Assembly: GCF_000182645.1 (NCBI RefSeq)
Contig: NZ_ACQA01000001.1
Coordinates: forward strand, 620,001-684,000
DNA length: 64,000 bases
Origin: Brucella intermedia LMG 3301
Lineage (GTDB): Bacteria > Pseudomonadota > Alphaproteobacteria > Rhizobiales > Rhizobiaceae
Direction of reading: 5' to 3'
The notes under the pieces are model-generated. The model did not search any database. It was not told the origin of the DNA and saw nothing but the letters and a program-made list of their open reading frames with translations. The stretch's first letter is position 1. Each line of letters starts with the position of its first letter. Made by a program: the position numbers and the translations under genes. Shown here piece by piece: positions 37,903-47,259 of this stretch.

Positions 37903-39558
37903 TCAGCGGTCCGCAACCTGCCACCTCGGGTTGATCCATGGTTCCTGATTGGAGCGCGCCAGCGGCGTGCGGCCAAGAATATGATCGGATGCCTTTTCGC
38001 CGACCATGATCGACGGGCCGTTGAGATTACCATTGGTGATGCGCGGGAAGATGGATGAATCCGCAACGCGCAAGCCTTCGACACCGATCACCTTGCATTC
38101 AGCATCGACTACGGCCATCGGATCGTCAACCGCACCCATTTTGCAGGTGCCGCACGGATGGAAGGCGCTTTCGACATGCTCGCGGATGAATTTGTCGATT
38201 TCATCGTCGCTCTGGACCTGCGCGCCCGGCTGGATTTCCGCGCCGCGATAAGGATCGAACGCCGCCTGTCCGAAGATTTCCCGCGTCAGCCGCACGCAAT
38301 GGCGGAAATCGGCCCAGTCGTCCTCATGCGACATGTAGTTGAACTTGATGACCGGCTTTTCGCGCGGATTGGCCGAACGAAGCGTCACGCTGCCGCGTGA
38401 TTTTGATCGCATCGGCCCGACATGGGCCTGAAAACCGTGCGACTGCGCTGCCGCCTTGCCGTCATAGCGGATGGCGACCGGCAGGAAATGATATTGGATA
38501 TCGGGATATTCCACGCCGGCCTTCGAGCGCACGAAAGCTGCGGATTCGAAATGATTGGTCGCGCCGTCGCCCGTCTTGAAGAACAGCCATTCCGCGCCGA
38601 TCCTGGCTTTCGAAAACAGGTTCAGCTTGGAATAGAGCGTGATCGGCTGCGTGCATTCCTGCTGGATATAGACTTCCAGATGGTCCTGCAGGTTCTGGCC
38701 GACGCCGGGACGGTCGGCAACCACTTCGATGCCATGGTCTTTCAGATGCGCGGCAGGCCCGATGCCGGAAAGCATCAAAAGCTTTGGCGAATTGATCGAC
38801 GAGGCGGCAATGATGACCTCGCGCCGCGCACGGATGGTCGAAAAGGTGCGGCCTGCCTCGATCTCGACGCCAACCGCACGCTTGCCCTCAAGCACGATCT
38901 TGCGCGCCAACCCCTTGACCAGCCTGACATTCGGGCGCTTGAGCGCGGGCTTCAGATAGGCATTGGCGGCGGACCAGCGACGACCATTATGGATCGTCTG
39001 CTCCATCGGGCCGAAACCTTCCTGCTTCTCGCCATTATAATCTTCCGTCACTTCGAAACCCGCCTGATGACCGGCCTCGACAAAGGCATGAAACAGCGGA
39101 TTGTCGCGCTTGCCGCGCTGGATATAGAGCGGGCCGCTGGTGCCGCGCCAGCCTTCCTGACCGCCGCTCGAATTTTCCATGCGCTTGAAATAGGGTAGCA
39201 CATCGGCATAGGCCCAGCCGCGCGCACCGCTTTCCGACCAGTGGTCGTAGTCGCGGGCGTGGCCGCGCACATAGACCATGCCGTTGATCGAGGACGAACC
39301 GCCCAGCACCTTGCCGCGCGGCGTCACGAGGCTGCGCCCGCCAATATGCGGCTCCGGCTCGGTGGAAAAGCCCCAGTCATAGGTCTCCATGTTCATGGGG
39401 AAGGACAGCGCCGCCGGCATCTGGATCAGCGGCCCGACATCCGGTACGCCATATTCGATGACGATCACCGAATAGCGGCCGTCTTCCGACAGGCGATAGG
39501 CCATGGCCGATCCGGCGGAGCCGGAGCCGATGATGACGAAATCCGCTTCCATACTCAT
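37903..39558 (-). CDS. betA: Choline dehydrogenase
   Basis: This FAD-dependent GMC oxidoreductase of 551 residues oxidises choline to betaine aldehyde. The FAD-binding loop [16 protein letters not shown] is at the N-terminus. [18 protein letters not shown] is a GMC signature, and the catalytic His region reads [13 protein letters not shown]. It overlaps betI by four bases at its start and is followed by betB, so the operon order is betI-betA-betB. Confidence 0.95.
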   Translation of the reverse strand: MSMEADFVIIGSGSAGSAMAYRLSEDGRYSVIVIEYGVPDVGPLIQMPAALSFPMNMETYDWGFSTEPEPHIGGRSLVTPRGKVLGGSSSINGMVYVRGHARDYDHWSESGARGWAYADVLPYFKRMENSSGGQEGWRGTSGPLYIQRGKRDNPLFHAFVEAGHQAGFEVTEDYNGEKQEGFGPMEQTIHNGRRWSAANAYLKPALKRPNVRLVKGLARKIVLEGKRAVGVEIEAGRTFSTIRARREVIIAASSINSPKLLMLSGIGPAAHLKDHGIEVVADRPGVGQNLQDHLEVYIQQECTQPITLYSKLNLFSKARIGAEWLFFKTGDGATNHFESAAFVRSKAGVEYPDIQYHFLPVAIRYDGKAAAQSHGFQAHVGPMRSKSRGSVTLRSANPREKPVIKFNYMSHEDDWADFRHCVRLTREIFGQAAFDPYRGAEIQPGAQVQSDDEIDKFIREHVESAFHPCGTCKMGAVDDPMAVVDAECKVIGVEGLRVADSSIFPRITNGNLNGPSIMVGEKASDHILGRTPLARSNQEPWINPRWQVADR

Positions 39559-40163
39559 TTCCCCCCCGAAGGCCCTTCCAGAAGTGGGCTTGAAAGCTGA
39601 ACCGCGATGTAATCTTCCACAAGTGCCGTGGCCCTGGCTGCATCCGGCGCATCGGCGCCGAGCGCATGGCGGATATAGAGGCCGTCGATCATCGCTCCCG
39701 CGCCCTCGGCGATGCGGTGCGCCTGTTCGCGGCTCGTGAGCTGCTCCAGCGCGAAAACCAGATTCGAATGAAGGCGGCGCGCATAGATGCGCAAGAGTCG
39801 CCGCGTATCTTCCGACTGCTGCGCATGCACATAGAAGGTCAGCCAGGCTGCAATCGTTTCCTGCGTGAACTGCGAGGCGGAAAAATTGACTGCGATGATG
39901 GCGGCGATACGCGCCTGCGGCGTCTCCGCCTGTCCGATGGCCGCGTTGAGATCCTGCCCCAGTTCGCGCAGCAGATGCCGCATCGTGGCCAGAATGAGCT
40001 TGTCCTTGCCGCCGAAATAATGATGCGCAAGCGCGGGCGAAACCCCCGCCTCATGCGCGATCTGCGCGACGGTCACATCCAGCGAACCGCGCTGGCCGAT
40101 TGTGCGGATGGCGGCATCGATCAGCTCGCGCCGCCGCAAGGGCTCCATCCCGATCTTGGGCAT
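39555..40163 (-). CDS. betI: Choline-responsive TetR-type repressor
   Basis: This 202-residue TetR-family repressor of the bet genes has N-terminal [20 protein letters not shown] and a helix-turn-helix ([20 protein letters not shown]). The ligand domain contains [20 protein letters not shown] as in other BetI proteins. It is first in the operon and overlaps betA (ATGA). A perfect palindrome about 45 bases upstream is its probable operator, giving choline-relieved autoregulation. Confidence 0.93.
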   Translation of the reverse strand: MPKIGMEPLRRRELIDAAIRTIGQRGSLDVTVAQIAHEAGVSPALAHHYFGGKDKLILATMRHLLRELGQDLNAAIGQAETPQARIAAIIAVNFSASQFTQETIAAWLTFYVHAQQSEDTRRLLRIYARRLHSNLVFALEQLTSREQAHRIAEGAGAMIDGLYIRHALGADAPDAARATALVEDYIAVQLSSPLLEGPSGGK

Positions 40164-40205
40164 AATTCTGGTCCGTTCTCAGGCTAATTCCAGTGCAGTC
40201 TATCT

Positions 40206-40225
40206 TTGATTGACTCATCAATCAA
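40206..40225. promoter_or_regulatory. Probable BetI operator
   Basis: A perfect inverted repeat TTGATTGA-ctca-TCAATCAA lies upstream of betI. TTGATTG/CAATCAA half sites are close to known BetI binding sequences of other proteobacteria. Nothing else in this gap explains the symmetry. Confidence 0.7.
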
Positions 40226-40321
40226 TAAAAACCCGCCATGCAAATCATGCGTTTACGCGTCGCAGAAGCGGGCGGGTAATGGGGGAGGCTTGCCGGACGG
40301 GGTGCGCTTGCTTACATTGAA

Positions 40322-40795
40322 ATGATGAGCAGAGCTTTCACCAAAGAACAGGATGATGCGCCGACCGACCTTGGCGAGCGCCCTGTAAGCCCGTATCGCA
40401 ACCTCGTCACGCCGACGGGGCTGAAGATGATCGAGGATGAAATCGCCCGGCTGCAACGCGAGCTGGCGGATGCCAATGTCGCCGGCGAGCGTTCAGCGGT
40501 TGCGCGCATTTCGCGTGATCTGCGCTACTGGACGGCGCGGCGAGAAAACGCCGAGCTTTCGGTTCCCGCTGCCGATAGCGATGTCGTGCGTTTCGGCATG
40601 ACCGTGGAACTGGAAAATCTGGATGATGGCAAGGTCCGTCGCTGGACCATCGTGGGCGAGGACGAGGCCGACCCGTCAAACGGCAAGATCTCCCATGTCG
40701 CGCCTGTCGCCATCCTGCTGTTCGGCAAGCCGGTCGGTGATGTCGTGAAAATCAACAATGTCGAATGGGAAATCCTGTCGCTGACGACAGTTTAG
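40322..40795 (+). CDS. GreA/GreB-like transcription elongation factor family protein
   Basis: This 157-residue protein has an N-terminal basic/helical coiled part (LVTPTGLKMIEDEIARLQRE) and a C-terminal FKBP-like Gre domain (VVRFGMTVELENLDDGKVRR, SHVAPVAILLFGKPVGD). The hairpin tip lacks an obvious paired acidic motif of the GreA type, so cleavage-factor activity is uncertain. ATG 40322 and 40325 are adjacent. The stop overlaps the stop of the convergent doc toxin by four bases. Confidence 0.75.
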   Translation: MMSRAFTKEQDDAPTDLGERPVSPYRNLVTPTGLKMIEDEIARLQRELADANVAGERSAVARISRDLRYWTARRENAELSVPAADSDVVRFGMTVELENLDDGKVRRWTIVGEDEADPSNGKISHVAPVAILLFGKPVGDVVKINNVEWEILSLTTV

Positions 40796-41184
40796 ACTTC
40801 TTCTATCGCGACTGTATGGTCACGGAAAAAAGCGGTCGCGCCAGCTTCATCAATCTCGCCGGAAGCAATGCCCATCGTGAAACTGTAAAGCAATCCGTCG
40901 TCTGCGGTCAGTGCATAGCCATTGACGAGCAGAAACGTAACAGCGGTAACGATAGCGGTGCGCTTGTTGCCATCTACGAAAGCATGGTTGCGGCCTATTC
41001 CGAAAACATAGGCTGCTGCGATTTCCGCATGATCAGGTTGGCCATAAACCTGTTTGTTCTGCGCGCGAGCCAGGGCAGACTCAAGAGCATTCTCATCACG
41101 AAGCCCTTGAGCGCCGCCGTGGCGTTGCAGTTGTTCGATGTGGATTGCCTCAACGACGCGTCGCGAAAGAAAACGCCAGTTCAT
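40792..41184 (-). CDS. doc: Doc-type (Fic-fold) toxin
   Basis: This 130-residue death-on-curing family toxin carries the Fic/Doc active-site loop HAFVDGNKRTA and the N-terminal VVEAIHIEQLQRHGGAQGLRD. Doc enzymes phosphorylate elongation factor Tu and arrest translation. Its start overlaps the antitoxin stop (ATGA), the usual antitoxin-first order. It sits in a short island between backbone genes on the minus strand. Confidence 0.9.
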   Translation of the reverse strand: MNWRFLSRRVVEAIHIEQLQRHGGAQGLRDENALESALARAQNKQVYGQPDHAEIAAAYVFGIGRNHAFVDGNKRTAIVTAVTFLLVNGYALTADDGLLYSFTMGIASGEIDEAGATAFFRDHTVAIEEV

Positions 41185-41402
41185 TCGGCGAGCTTTTGCA
41201 AGGCGACCTTGTACTTGTCCATCACTTTACGGGCAGCTTCCATCTGCCGCTCGAAAGTATCGTCAACAGGCTCCAGCGTCAGGCCGTTCGGTGTTTCGAT
41301 CACCTGGAGCTTGTCTCCGGTCTGGAGGTTGAGCCGCTCCAGCACTTCCTTAGGCAGGATCACACCATCGGAATTGCCGATCTTGCGCAGGGTCACATTC
41401 AT
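41181..41402 (-). CDS. AbrB/MazE-type antitoxin partner of Doc
   Basis: This 73-residue protein has a swapped-hairpin AbrB DNA-binding fold at the N-terminus (VTLRKIGNSDGVILPKEVLE, LNLQTGDKLQVIE) and a charged C-terminal tail that probably neutralises the toxin. An AbrB-type antitoxin with Doc differs from the Phd antitoxin of the classic pair. It probably represses its own promoter through the palindrome immediately upstream. Confidence 0.88.
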   Translation of the reverse strand: MNVTLRKIGNSDGVILPKEVLERLNLQTGDKLQVIETPNGLTLEPVDDTFERQMEAARKVMDKYKVALQKLAE

Positions 41403-41414
41403 GGCGGTTCTCCT

Positions 41415-41438
41415 ATGTTATAACGCTTGATATAACAT
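41415..41438. promoter_or_regulatory. Palindromic operator of the toxin-antitoxin operon
   Basis: Perfect 8-bp arms ATGTTATA and TATAACAT are separated by eight bases, 12 bases upstream of the antitoxin start. This is the expected place for antitoxin autorepression, and the site includes TATAAC, a possible -10 element. Confidence 0.65.
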
Positions 41439-41463
41439 GGCGTGCGCCTCTTGTCACTACAAG

Positions 41464-42456
41464 CTACAGCCAGCCTTTGCGGCGGAAATAATAGAGCGGT
41501 AGCAGGGCAGAGGCGACCATCAGGATAAGCGCCATCGGGTAGCCCCAAGGCGAATGCAGTTCCGGCATGAAGGAAAAGTTCATGCCGTAGATGGAAGCAA
41601 CCAGCGTCGGCGGCATGAAGCCAACTGCCGCCACCGAGAAAATCTTGATGATGGCGTTTTGCTCGACCGAGATGAGGCCGACGATCGTATCGAGCAGGAA
41701 GGTAACCTTGTTGGATAGGAAATCCACATAGGCGGTCAGCGATTGGGTGTCGCGCTCCAGCGACTTGATCCAGCTGCGCGTTTCCTTCTTGCCCGAAGCC
41801 GGATTGCTGGTGGCCGACAGATAGACCAGCATGCGGCTGATGCCTGCAAGGCTTTCCCGCATCCGCGAGAGAAAGGTTCCCTGTCCGCCGATCTGGGTCA
41901 GTATATGCCGGAAGTCCTGCGTCGTCATCGGGCGCGCCTTGGGCTGGCGGCGGTAGATGGAATGCGAAGCCGCATCGATCTTGCCTGCCACGCCTTCCAG
42001 AATATCGGCCAGCCGGTTCGTCGTGGCTTCGGTGATCCCGAGCATGATCGAAAGGCCCGAGCATTTGGCTGAAATGAGGCCGTTGCCCGGTTTGGTCGAG
42101 CGCAGAATATAGGTGGTGAAGGATTTTGGATTGGCATAGCGCACGGTTATCAGTCGTGAGCCGTGTAGGATGAAGGTGACGGGCGCCAGCTCCCGATGAT
42201 CGAGATCGACCGCGTGCAGGATCGGAACGGTCAGATATTGCGCGCCGGTTTCCATGTAGAAGCGGCTCGATTCCTCGATTTCCGTCATGTCCTCGCGCGT
42301 CGGGATCGAAATGCCCGTCCATGCTTCGACAATGCTGTCCTCGTTGACGCCGGGAGCGAACAGGTCGATCCAGATCACATTCTCGGGCAAGGGGGTGCCC
42401 GGCTCGACCTCCACTTGTTCGAGGTGGTCACCGGAAAGGCTGTAGAGTGTGATCAT
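41464..42456 (-). CDS. corA: CorA-family divalent metal transporter
   Basis: This Mg2+/Co2+ channel protein of 330 residues has a long cytoplasmic domain and two C-terminal membrane helices. The diagnostic YGMNF motif lies at the end of the first helix (TLVASIYGMNFSFMPELHS) and the protein ends in a basic tail (YYFRRKGWL). ATG 42456 (MITLYSLSG) fits the family start; ATG 42507 would add 17 unlike residues. Confidence 0.9.
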   Translation of the reverse strand: MITLYSLSGDHLEQVEVEPGTPLPENVIWIDLFAPGVNEDSIVEAWTGISIPTREDMTEIEESSRFYMETGAQYLTVPILHAVDLDHRELAPVTFILHGSRLITVRYANPKSFTTYILRSTKPGNGLISAKCSGLSIMLGITEATTNRLADILEGVAGKIDAASHSIYRRQPKARPMTTQDFRHILTQIGGQGTFLSRMRESLAGISRMLVYLSATSNPASGKKETRSWIKSLERDTQSLTAYVDFLSNKVTFLLDTIVGLISVEQNAIIKIFSVAAVGFMPPTLVASIYGMNFSFMPELHSPWGYPMALILMVASALLPLYYFRRKGWL

Positions 42457-42607
42457 ACTGGCACCTGGAGTCTGGCCCGAAATTTCGGGCAGCTGAATTA
42501 TGGGCACTGTGCGCGAAAATTGTTAACGGAATGCGGCAGCGGTTTCCAGTCCGCAATCGGCTTTCTGCATGACGGTTGACAGCTTCCTTCCGCAGGTCTA
42601 ATTCATC

Positions 42608-42624
42608 AAGTCATCAGATGACTT
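42608..42624. promoter_or_regulatory. Perfect palindrome upstream of gntR, probable autoregulatory operator
   Basis: AAGTCATC-a-GATGACTT is a perfect 17-bp palindrome ending ten bases before the start of the GntR/FCD regulator. Size and position fit an operator of that family. Confidence 0.6.
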
Positions 42625-42634
42625 TGGTGGAGCT

Positions 42635-43312
42635 ATGAAGGCAATATCCCGCAAGACCCTGACGGATTCGGCCACGCAGGCATTGCGTGCGGAAATCATG
42701 TCGGGACGCTGGTCGGTCGGCGACCAGCTGCCCAATGAAGCGGCACTTTCCGCAACGCTCGACGTCAGCCGCGGCACGGTGCGCGAGGCCGTGCGGGCGC
42801 TGGTCGCGCAGGGCATGCTGGAAACCCGGCAGGGCTCAGGAACTTATGTCCGCTCGACGGCGGACACGGCTCGCAGCCTGGACCGCATTCGCCACACCAG
42901 CCTGCGCGACCGTTTTGAGACCCGGGCAGTTCTGGAAACCGAAGCGGCCCGTCTTGCCGCCTTGCGCATCACGCGGAAGGGGCTTGCGCATCTTGAAAAA
43001 ATGCTGGCGCAGCGGGGCAGTCGCGACGAACTCGACTGCGAAACTTTCGTGGCGCGAGACTTTGCCTTCCATGAAGCCATCGTCGCGGCCTCGGGCAATA
43101 ACGCCCTCATCGAGGTCTATGCCTTTTTCTCCGCCTCCATTCGCGAATCCATAGAAGCCACGCTCAATGGCGAACTGCCCGAGCCGAGCGATGAAGCGCA
43201 CCGCCAGATCGTCGAGGCCATCGCTTCGGGCGATCCCGACAAGGCCGGAGCAACCGTTCGCCGTTTCATGGCGCCCCTGATTGAAGAACTTGAAAGGTTG
43301 CTCGCATCATGA
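42635..43312 (+). CDS. GntR-family regulator (FadR/FCD subfamily)
   Basis: This 225-residue regulator has an N-terminal winged helix (LRAEIMSGRWSVGDQLPNEA, TLDVSRGTVREAVRALVAQG) and a C-terminal all-helical FCD ligand domain (FETRAVLETEAARLAALRI, FHEAIVAASGNNALIEVY). FCD regulators respond to organic acids. Coupled to the MFS transporter that follows (4-base overlap), it probably controls that gene and itself through the upstream palindrome. Confidence 0.9.
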   Translation: MKAISRKTLTDSATQALRAEIMSGRWSVGDQLPNEAALSATLDVSRGTVREAVRALVAQGMLETRQGSGTYVRSTADTARSLDRIRHTSLRDRFETRAVLETEAARLAALRITRKGLAHLEKMLAQRGSRDELDCETFVARDFAFHEAIVAASGNNALIEVYAFFSASIRESIEATLNGELPEPSDEAHRQIVEAIASGDPDKAGATVRRFMAPLIEELERLLAS

Positions 43313-44604
43313 GCCACACAAATACAGCCCTGTCGGACACGGCAGAAAACGAGGCAATGCAGCCGGATGCGCTGGTCGATGCGGAGGCGGACAGCGTCCC
43401 GCCGCCGCCCGTCCAGCAGCCGCCCAGCAAGGCGATGCGCATCTTGCTGGGCTTGAGCCTCGTGCTCATCGCCGCCAATCTGCGGCCGGTATTCTCCAGC
43501 GTTTCCGTGCTCTTGCCAGAAATCATTGAGGCGACGGGCATGTCGTCGGTCGCAGCCGGCATATTGACCACGCTGCCGGTCATCTGTCTCGGTGTCTTCG
43601 CGCCGTTTGCGCCGCGGATGGCGCAGCGCTTCGGTGCGGAGCGTGTCCTGCTTGTCGTGCTGGCCGTGCTCACAATCGGCACCGCCATTCGCGGCTTCGG
43701 TCCCTTCTATTGGCTCTATATCGGCGCCGCGCTCGCTGGTGCCGCCATTGCCACAGGCAATGTTCTGCTGCCGGGCGTCGTCAAGCGCGACTTTCCGAAG
43801 ACAGCCGCCATCATGACCGGCCTTTATACGATGGCATTGTGCGGCGGCGCTGCATCCGCAGCCGGTTTCACCATTCCCATCAAGGGGTTGCTCGGCGGCT
43901 CGTGGAACCTCGCTTTGGCATTCTGGGCCGTTCCGGCGGCACTTGTGCTGCTTCTGTGGCTGCCGCAGGCCTTGCGCGCCAGGCACAATGTGGCCCATTC
44001 GGGCTTCCGCGTGATCGGGCTCTGGAAGGACAGGCTGGCTTGGCAGGTGACGCTGTTCATGGGGTTGCAATCCTCCACCGCCTATATCGTTTTCGGATGG
44101 CTGGCGCCGATCCTGCGCGAGCAGGGCCTGAGCCCCAAGGCGGCAGGCGGCCTCGTTTCCTTTTCGATCATGGTGCAGGTGGTGACCTGTCTCGCCGTGC
44201 CTTCCATCGCCACGCGTCAGAAGAACCAGAGCTGGCTCAATGTCGCTCTCTGCGCTTGCGCAGCCTTGCCGCTGATCGGATTTCTCTACCTGCCGCAATG
44301 GACATACTGGGTGCTGGCGGTCATTCAGGGCATCGGGCAGGGCGGTCTCATCGCAGCCGCGATGATGGTGATCGTGCTGCGCGCCCCGGATTCGCACACG
44401 GCGGCACATCTGTCCGGCATGGCGCAATGCGTCGGCTATACGCTGGCCGCGATCGGTCCGCTGATCGTCGGCATGATCCACAGCGCGACTGGCAGCTTTG
44501 CTGCTTGCGGGGCGTTCTTCGCCCTGCTGGGACTGGGTGCCGCCATCGCCGGATGGGGTGCGGGACGCGCACGGCATGTGGGCGTGCAGGTGATCAAGGA
44601 CTGA
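43309..44604 (+). CDS. MFS transporter, CynX/NimT type
   Basis: This 431-residue major facilitator has about twelve membrane segments after a hydrophilic N-terminus. The N-terminal pattern LGLSLVLIAANLRPVFSSVS and GNVLLPGVVKRDFPKTAA are characteristic of the CynX/NimT (cyanate/2-nitroimidazole) branch. The substrate is not readable. It overlaps gntR by four bases and is followed by a strong terminator. Confidence 0.88.
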   Translation: MSHTNTALSDTAENEAMQPDALVDAEADSVPPPPVQQPPSKAMRILLGLSLVLIAANLRPVFSSVSVLLPEIIEATGMSSVAAGILTTLPVICLGVFAPFAPRMAQRFGAERVLLVVLAVLTIGTAIRGFGPFYWLYIGAALAGAAIATGNVLLPGVVKRDFPKTAAIMTGLYTMALCGGAASAAGFTIPIKGLLGGSWNLALAFWAVPAALVLLLWLPQALRARHNVAHSGFRVIGLWKDRLAWQVTLFMGLQSSTAYIVFGWLAPILREQGLSPKAAGGLVSFSIMVQVVTCLAVPSIATRQKNQSWLNVALCACAALPLIGFLYLPQWTYWVLAVIQGIGQGGLIAAAMMVIVLRAPDSHTAAHLSGMAQCVGYTLAAIGPLIVGMIHSATGSFAACGAFFALLGLGAAIAGWGAGRARHVGVQVIKD

Positions 44605-44612
44605 AGGCAACA

Positions 44613-44639
44613 AAAAACCCCGGCAAAACCGGGGTTTTT
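44613..44639. terminator. Bidirectional intrinsic terminator between the MFS gene and sodB
   Basis: AAAAACCCCGG-caaaa-CCGGGGTTTTT is a GC stem flanked by A and T runs. It can stop both the MFS transcript and the convergent sodB transcript. Confidence 0.9.
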
Positions 44640-44660
44640 CTTATTCTCACAGGAAAGGCA

Positions 44661-45257
44661 TCAGGCCTTTTCATACAGCTCTTCGACGAATTCCCAGTTG
44701 ATGAGATTGTCGACGAAGGCTTCGAGGTATTTTGGACGCAGGTTGCGATAATCGACATAGTAGGAGTGTTCCCACACGTCGACGCCGAGGATCGGCGTTG
44801 CGCCGTGAACGAGCGGGTTTTCGCCGTTCGGGGTCTTGGAGATTTCGAGCTTGCCGTTCTTGACCGACAGCCAGGCCCAGCCCGAACCGAACTGGCCGAC
44901 ACCGGCGGCGATGAAATCTTCACGGAACTTGTCGTAGCCGCCAAGATCGGACTCGATTGCCTTTTCAAGCTTGCCCGGCAGCTTCTTGCCGCCGCCGCCC
45001 TTCTTCATCCATTTCCAGAACTGGATGTGGTTGTAGTGCTGGCCGGCATTGTTGAAGAGGCCCTGGTTCGTCCCGTAGCTTTCCTTGACGATCTCTTCCA
45101 GGCTCTTGCCTTCGAGGCCGGAGCCTTCGAGCAGCTTGTTGCCGTTTGTGACATAGGCCTGATGGTGCTTGTCGTGGTGAAGTTCAAGCGTCTCGCGCGA
45201 CATGAAAGGCGCAAGGGCGTCGTAGTCATACGGCAGGGCGGGCAGTTCGAAAGCCAT
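44661..45257 (-). CDS. sodB: Superoxide dismutase (Fe/Mn)
   Basis: This 198-residue enzyme dismutates superoxide in the cytoplasm. It has MAFELPALPYDYDALAPF at the start, metal-ligand regions ELHHDKHHQAYV and NNAGQHYNHIQFW, and the signature DVWEHSYYVDYRN. ATG 45257 is preceded by AGGAGAG; the longer frame to 45326 is non-homologous. The active-site sequence context (Gln in GVGQFGSGWAWL) fits the Fe-type family. Confidence 0.95.
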   Translation of the reverse strand: MAFELPALPYDYDALAPFMSRETLELHHDKHHQAYVTNGNKLLEGSGLEGKSLEEIVKESYGTNQGLFNNAGQHYNHIQFWKWMKKGGGGKKLPGKLEKAIESDLGGYDKFREDFIAAGVGQFGSGWAWLSVKNGKLEISKTPNGENPLVHGATPILGVDVWEHSYYVDYRNLRPKYLEAFVDNLINWEFVEELYEKA

Positions 45258-45448
45258 TGGAAACTCTCCTCTTGTCATTCGGCTTACATGGGCAGCCAGC
45301 GGCGGGCCGAACAGATGCTGCCTCAAAACTTGTGTGCGGAATCTACATAGGCCGCATCGGTGCGGGCGGCAATGGCGTGATTGAGCAATTCAGCTTCAAG
45401 ACAATGAATTATTATTGAAATCACAGTAGGATGGCGTAATTCTCGATT

Positions 45449-45553
45449 TAGAGCGCATCCCGAAAAGTGTGAAACGGTTTTCGGATAAGATGCGGGTCAA
45501 AAACAATTGATTAGAGCGCCAGTCTGATCCAATCAGATCGAAACGCGCTCTAA
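45449..45553. repeat. Mosaic palindromic intergenic repeat, copy 2
   Basis: The copy begins TAGAGCGCATCC and ends GCGCTCTAA, with an internal GATC-containing module (TCTGATCCAATCAGA). It fills much of the 330-base gap between sodB and the HAD gene; no coding sequence is seen there. Confidence 0.7.
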
Positions 45554-45588
45554 CGCTTCGCGATGCGGGCGGACCCTCACAGGAGGAA

Positions 45589-46245
45589 ATGGTGTCCCAC
45601 AGTTCTTATGTCTTCGACGCTTATGGCACATTGTTCGATGTCCATTCGGCGGTGCGGCGGCATGCGGAGAAGGCCGGGCCGGACGGACGGGCATTTTCCG
45701 AACTGTGGCGCGCAAAGCAGCTCGAATATTCCTGGGTGCTGAGCCTGATGGGCGCCTATAGCGATTTCTGGAAACTCACCGAGGATTCGCTTGATTTCGC
45801 ATTTGCGCGCTACCCTTCCGTCGATCCCGGGCTACGCAATGACCTGCTCGATGCCTATTGGAAGCTTGATTGCTATCCGGAAGTGCCCGCGGCCCTCAAA
45901 GGCCTGAAAGAGAAGGGCGCAAGGCTCGCCATTCTCTCCAACGGATCGCCCGCAATGCTGGAATCCGCTGTCCGTTCGGCTGCGCTCGATGTTCTGCTCG
46001 ACGACGTGATTTCGGTCGATGAAGTCAGGAAGTACAAGACCGCGCCGGCAGTCTATGAACTCATCACCCTCCACTGGCGGCTTTATCCGTCGGCCATCTC
46101 GTTCCAGTCTTCGAACCGCTGGGACGTGGCGGGCGCGGTGCGGTTCGGCATGCGCGGGGTCTGGATCAACCGTTCCAACCAGCCCGACGAATATAAGGAG
46201 TTCGCTCCGGCGCTCATTTTGCCAAGCCTCCAACTGCTCGATTGA
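45589..46245 (+). CDS. HAD-type (S)-2-haloacid dehalogenase family protein
   Basis: This 218-residue type II haloacid dehalogenase-like hydrolase has nucleophile motif YVFDAYGTLFDVHS, AILSNGSP (motif II), the VRKYKTAP lysine and SSNRWDVAGA (motif III). It removes halide from 2-haloalkanoic acids in known members; the physiological substrate here is unknown. ATG 45589 is preceded by AGGAGG. Monocistronic. Confidence 0.85.
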   Translation: MVSHSSYVFDAYGTLFDVHSAVRRHAEKAGPDGRAFSELWRAKQLEYSWVLSLMGAYSDFWKLTEDSLDFAFARYPSVDPGLRNDLLDAYWKLDCYPEVPAALKGLKEKGARLAILSNGSPAMLESAVRSAALDVLLDDVISVDEVRKYKTAPAVYELITLHWRLYPSAISFQSSNRWDVAGAVRFGMRGVWINRSNQPDEYKEFAPALILPSLQLLD

Positions 46246-46538
46246 GTTTTCACTAAAATTTGAACTTGCCGAATTTATCGAAAGCTGGCCGCTGCACCCA
46301 AAATTGTGTCGCGGCTGCAACACGAGCCATGCTGGTGGGCCTTCGCCACGATTAGGCCGCATTAAGAACGGGTGTACGCCACAATTTTCGGGCGTTTTCC
46401 GTGCAACCAAACACCGGAAACAGCCGTTTCAGGCCGTTTTCACCGCCCACTGCGTATCTGCCACAATTTGGTCGGGTCGCAATTCGTTAACCCTGAATGT
46501 GTATCTGTAACTCCTCCCGTCACTAAACTGGTTTTCAT
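46246..46538. other. Intergenic region before the L,D-transpeptidase gene
   Basis: This 290-base gap has no recognisable gene. It contains short repeats of an ACACCGGAAA / CGGGCGTTTTCCG type, but I could not assign a promoter or a regulator site. Confidence 0.4.
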
Positions 46539-47255
46539 ATGCAAACGACCCTTACCCGCCGTTCCTTTCTGACGGCAATGACAGCAACAGCGGCCGCCGG
46601 CCTGGCCGGTTGCGCTCAGTTGGGGCAGAATGTTCCAATTATCGATGTGGATCAGTCGGGCAACCCGATTAACCGCACCCCGCAGGCCAATGTCGATTCA
46701 TCCTATGGCGGCTGGGCGCAGATGTACGCCGCCGTTGAAGATGGCGGCTTCATGCTTCCGGCAATCCCGATCCAGAAGATGGACAAGCGCTTCCTGCGCC
46801 AGGTGGTGCAGGATCCGACCGGCGAACTGCCGGGTACGATCGTCATCGATACGGCCAACCGCTTCTGCTATCTGGTCCTCGAAAACGGTCAGGCAATGCG
46901 CTACGGCGTCGGGATTGGCCGCGAAGGCTTTGCATGGTCGGGCCGCGCCGTGATCCAGTACAAGCGCCAGTGGCCGCGCTGGACTCCGCCGGATGAAATG
47001 GTCGCCCGCCAGCCGGAACTGGTGCAGTACAGCGCCAAGAATGGCGGCATGGCTCCGGGTCTCAAGAACCCGCTTGGCGCCCGCGCGCTCTATATTTTCC
47101 AGGACGGCAAGGACACGCTGTACCGCCTGCACGGCAACCCGGAATGGTGGTCAATCGGCAAGGCAGTCTCTTCGGGCTGCGTCCGCTTCCTGAACCAGGA
47201 CATCATCGATCTCTATGATCGTGTTCCGGCAAAGGCACCCATTCTGGTGATGTAA
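46539..47255 (+). CDS. L,D-transpeptidase (YkuD domain), exported
   Basis: This 238-residue periplasmic enzyme makes 3-3 peptidoglycan cross-links or attaches outer-membrane proteins to peptidoglycan. The N-terminus has a Tat-like RRSFL and a lipobox LAGC (TAAAGLAGCAQ), so it may be a lipoprotein. The YkuD catalytic motif HGNPEWWSIGKAVSSGCVR (His and Cys) is at about 200-220. An octamer repeat follows the stop. Confidence 0.9.
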   Translation: MQTTLTRRSFLTAMTATAAAGLAGCAQLGQNVPIIDVDQSGNPINRTPQANVDSSYGGWAQMYAAVEDGGFMLPAIPIQKMDKRFLRQVVQDPTGELPGTIVIDTANRFCYLVLENGQAMRYGVGIGREGFAWSGRAVIQYKRQWPRWTPPDEMVARQPELVQYSAKNGGMAPGLKNPLGARALYIFQDGKDTLYRLHGNPEWWSIGKAVSSGCVRFLNQDIIDLYDRVPAKAPILVM

Positions 47256-47259
47256 GGTT

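Noticed and set aside
43117..44613. A 498-codon minus-strand frame opposite the MFS gene
   Set aside because: Repetitive Gln/His/Arg-rich translation without motifs; the plus strand encodes a good membrane transporter.
43710..45350. A 546-codon plus-strand frame running through the MFS gene, the terminator and sodB
   Set aside because: It crosses a strong bidirectional terminator and both real genes in wrong frames.
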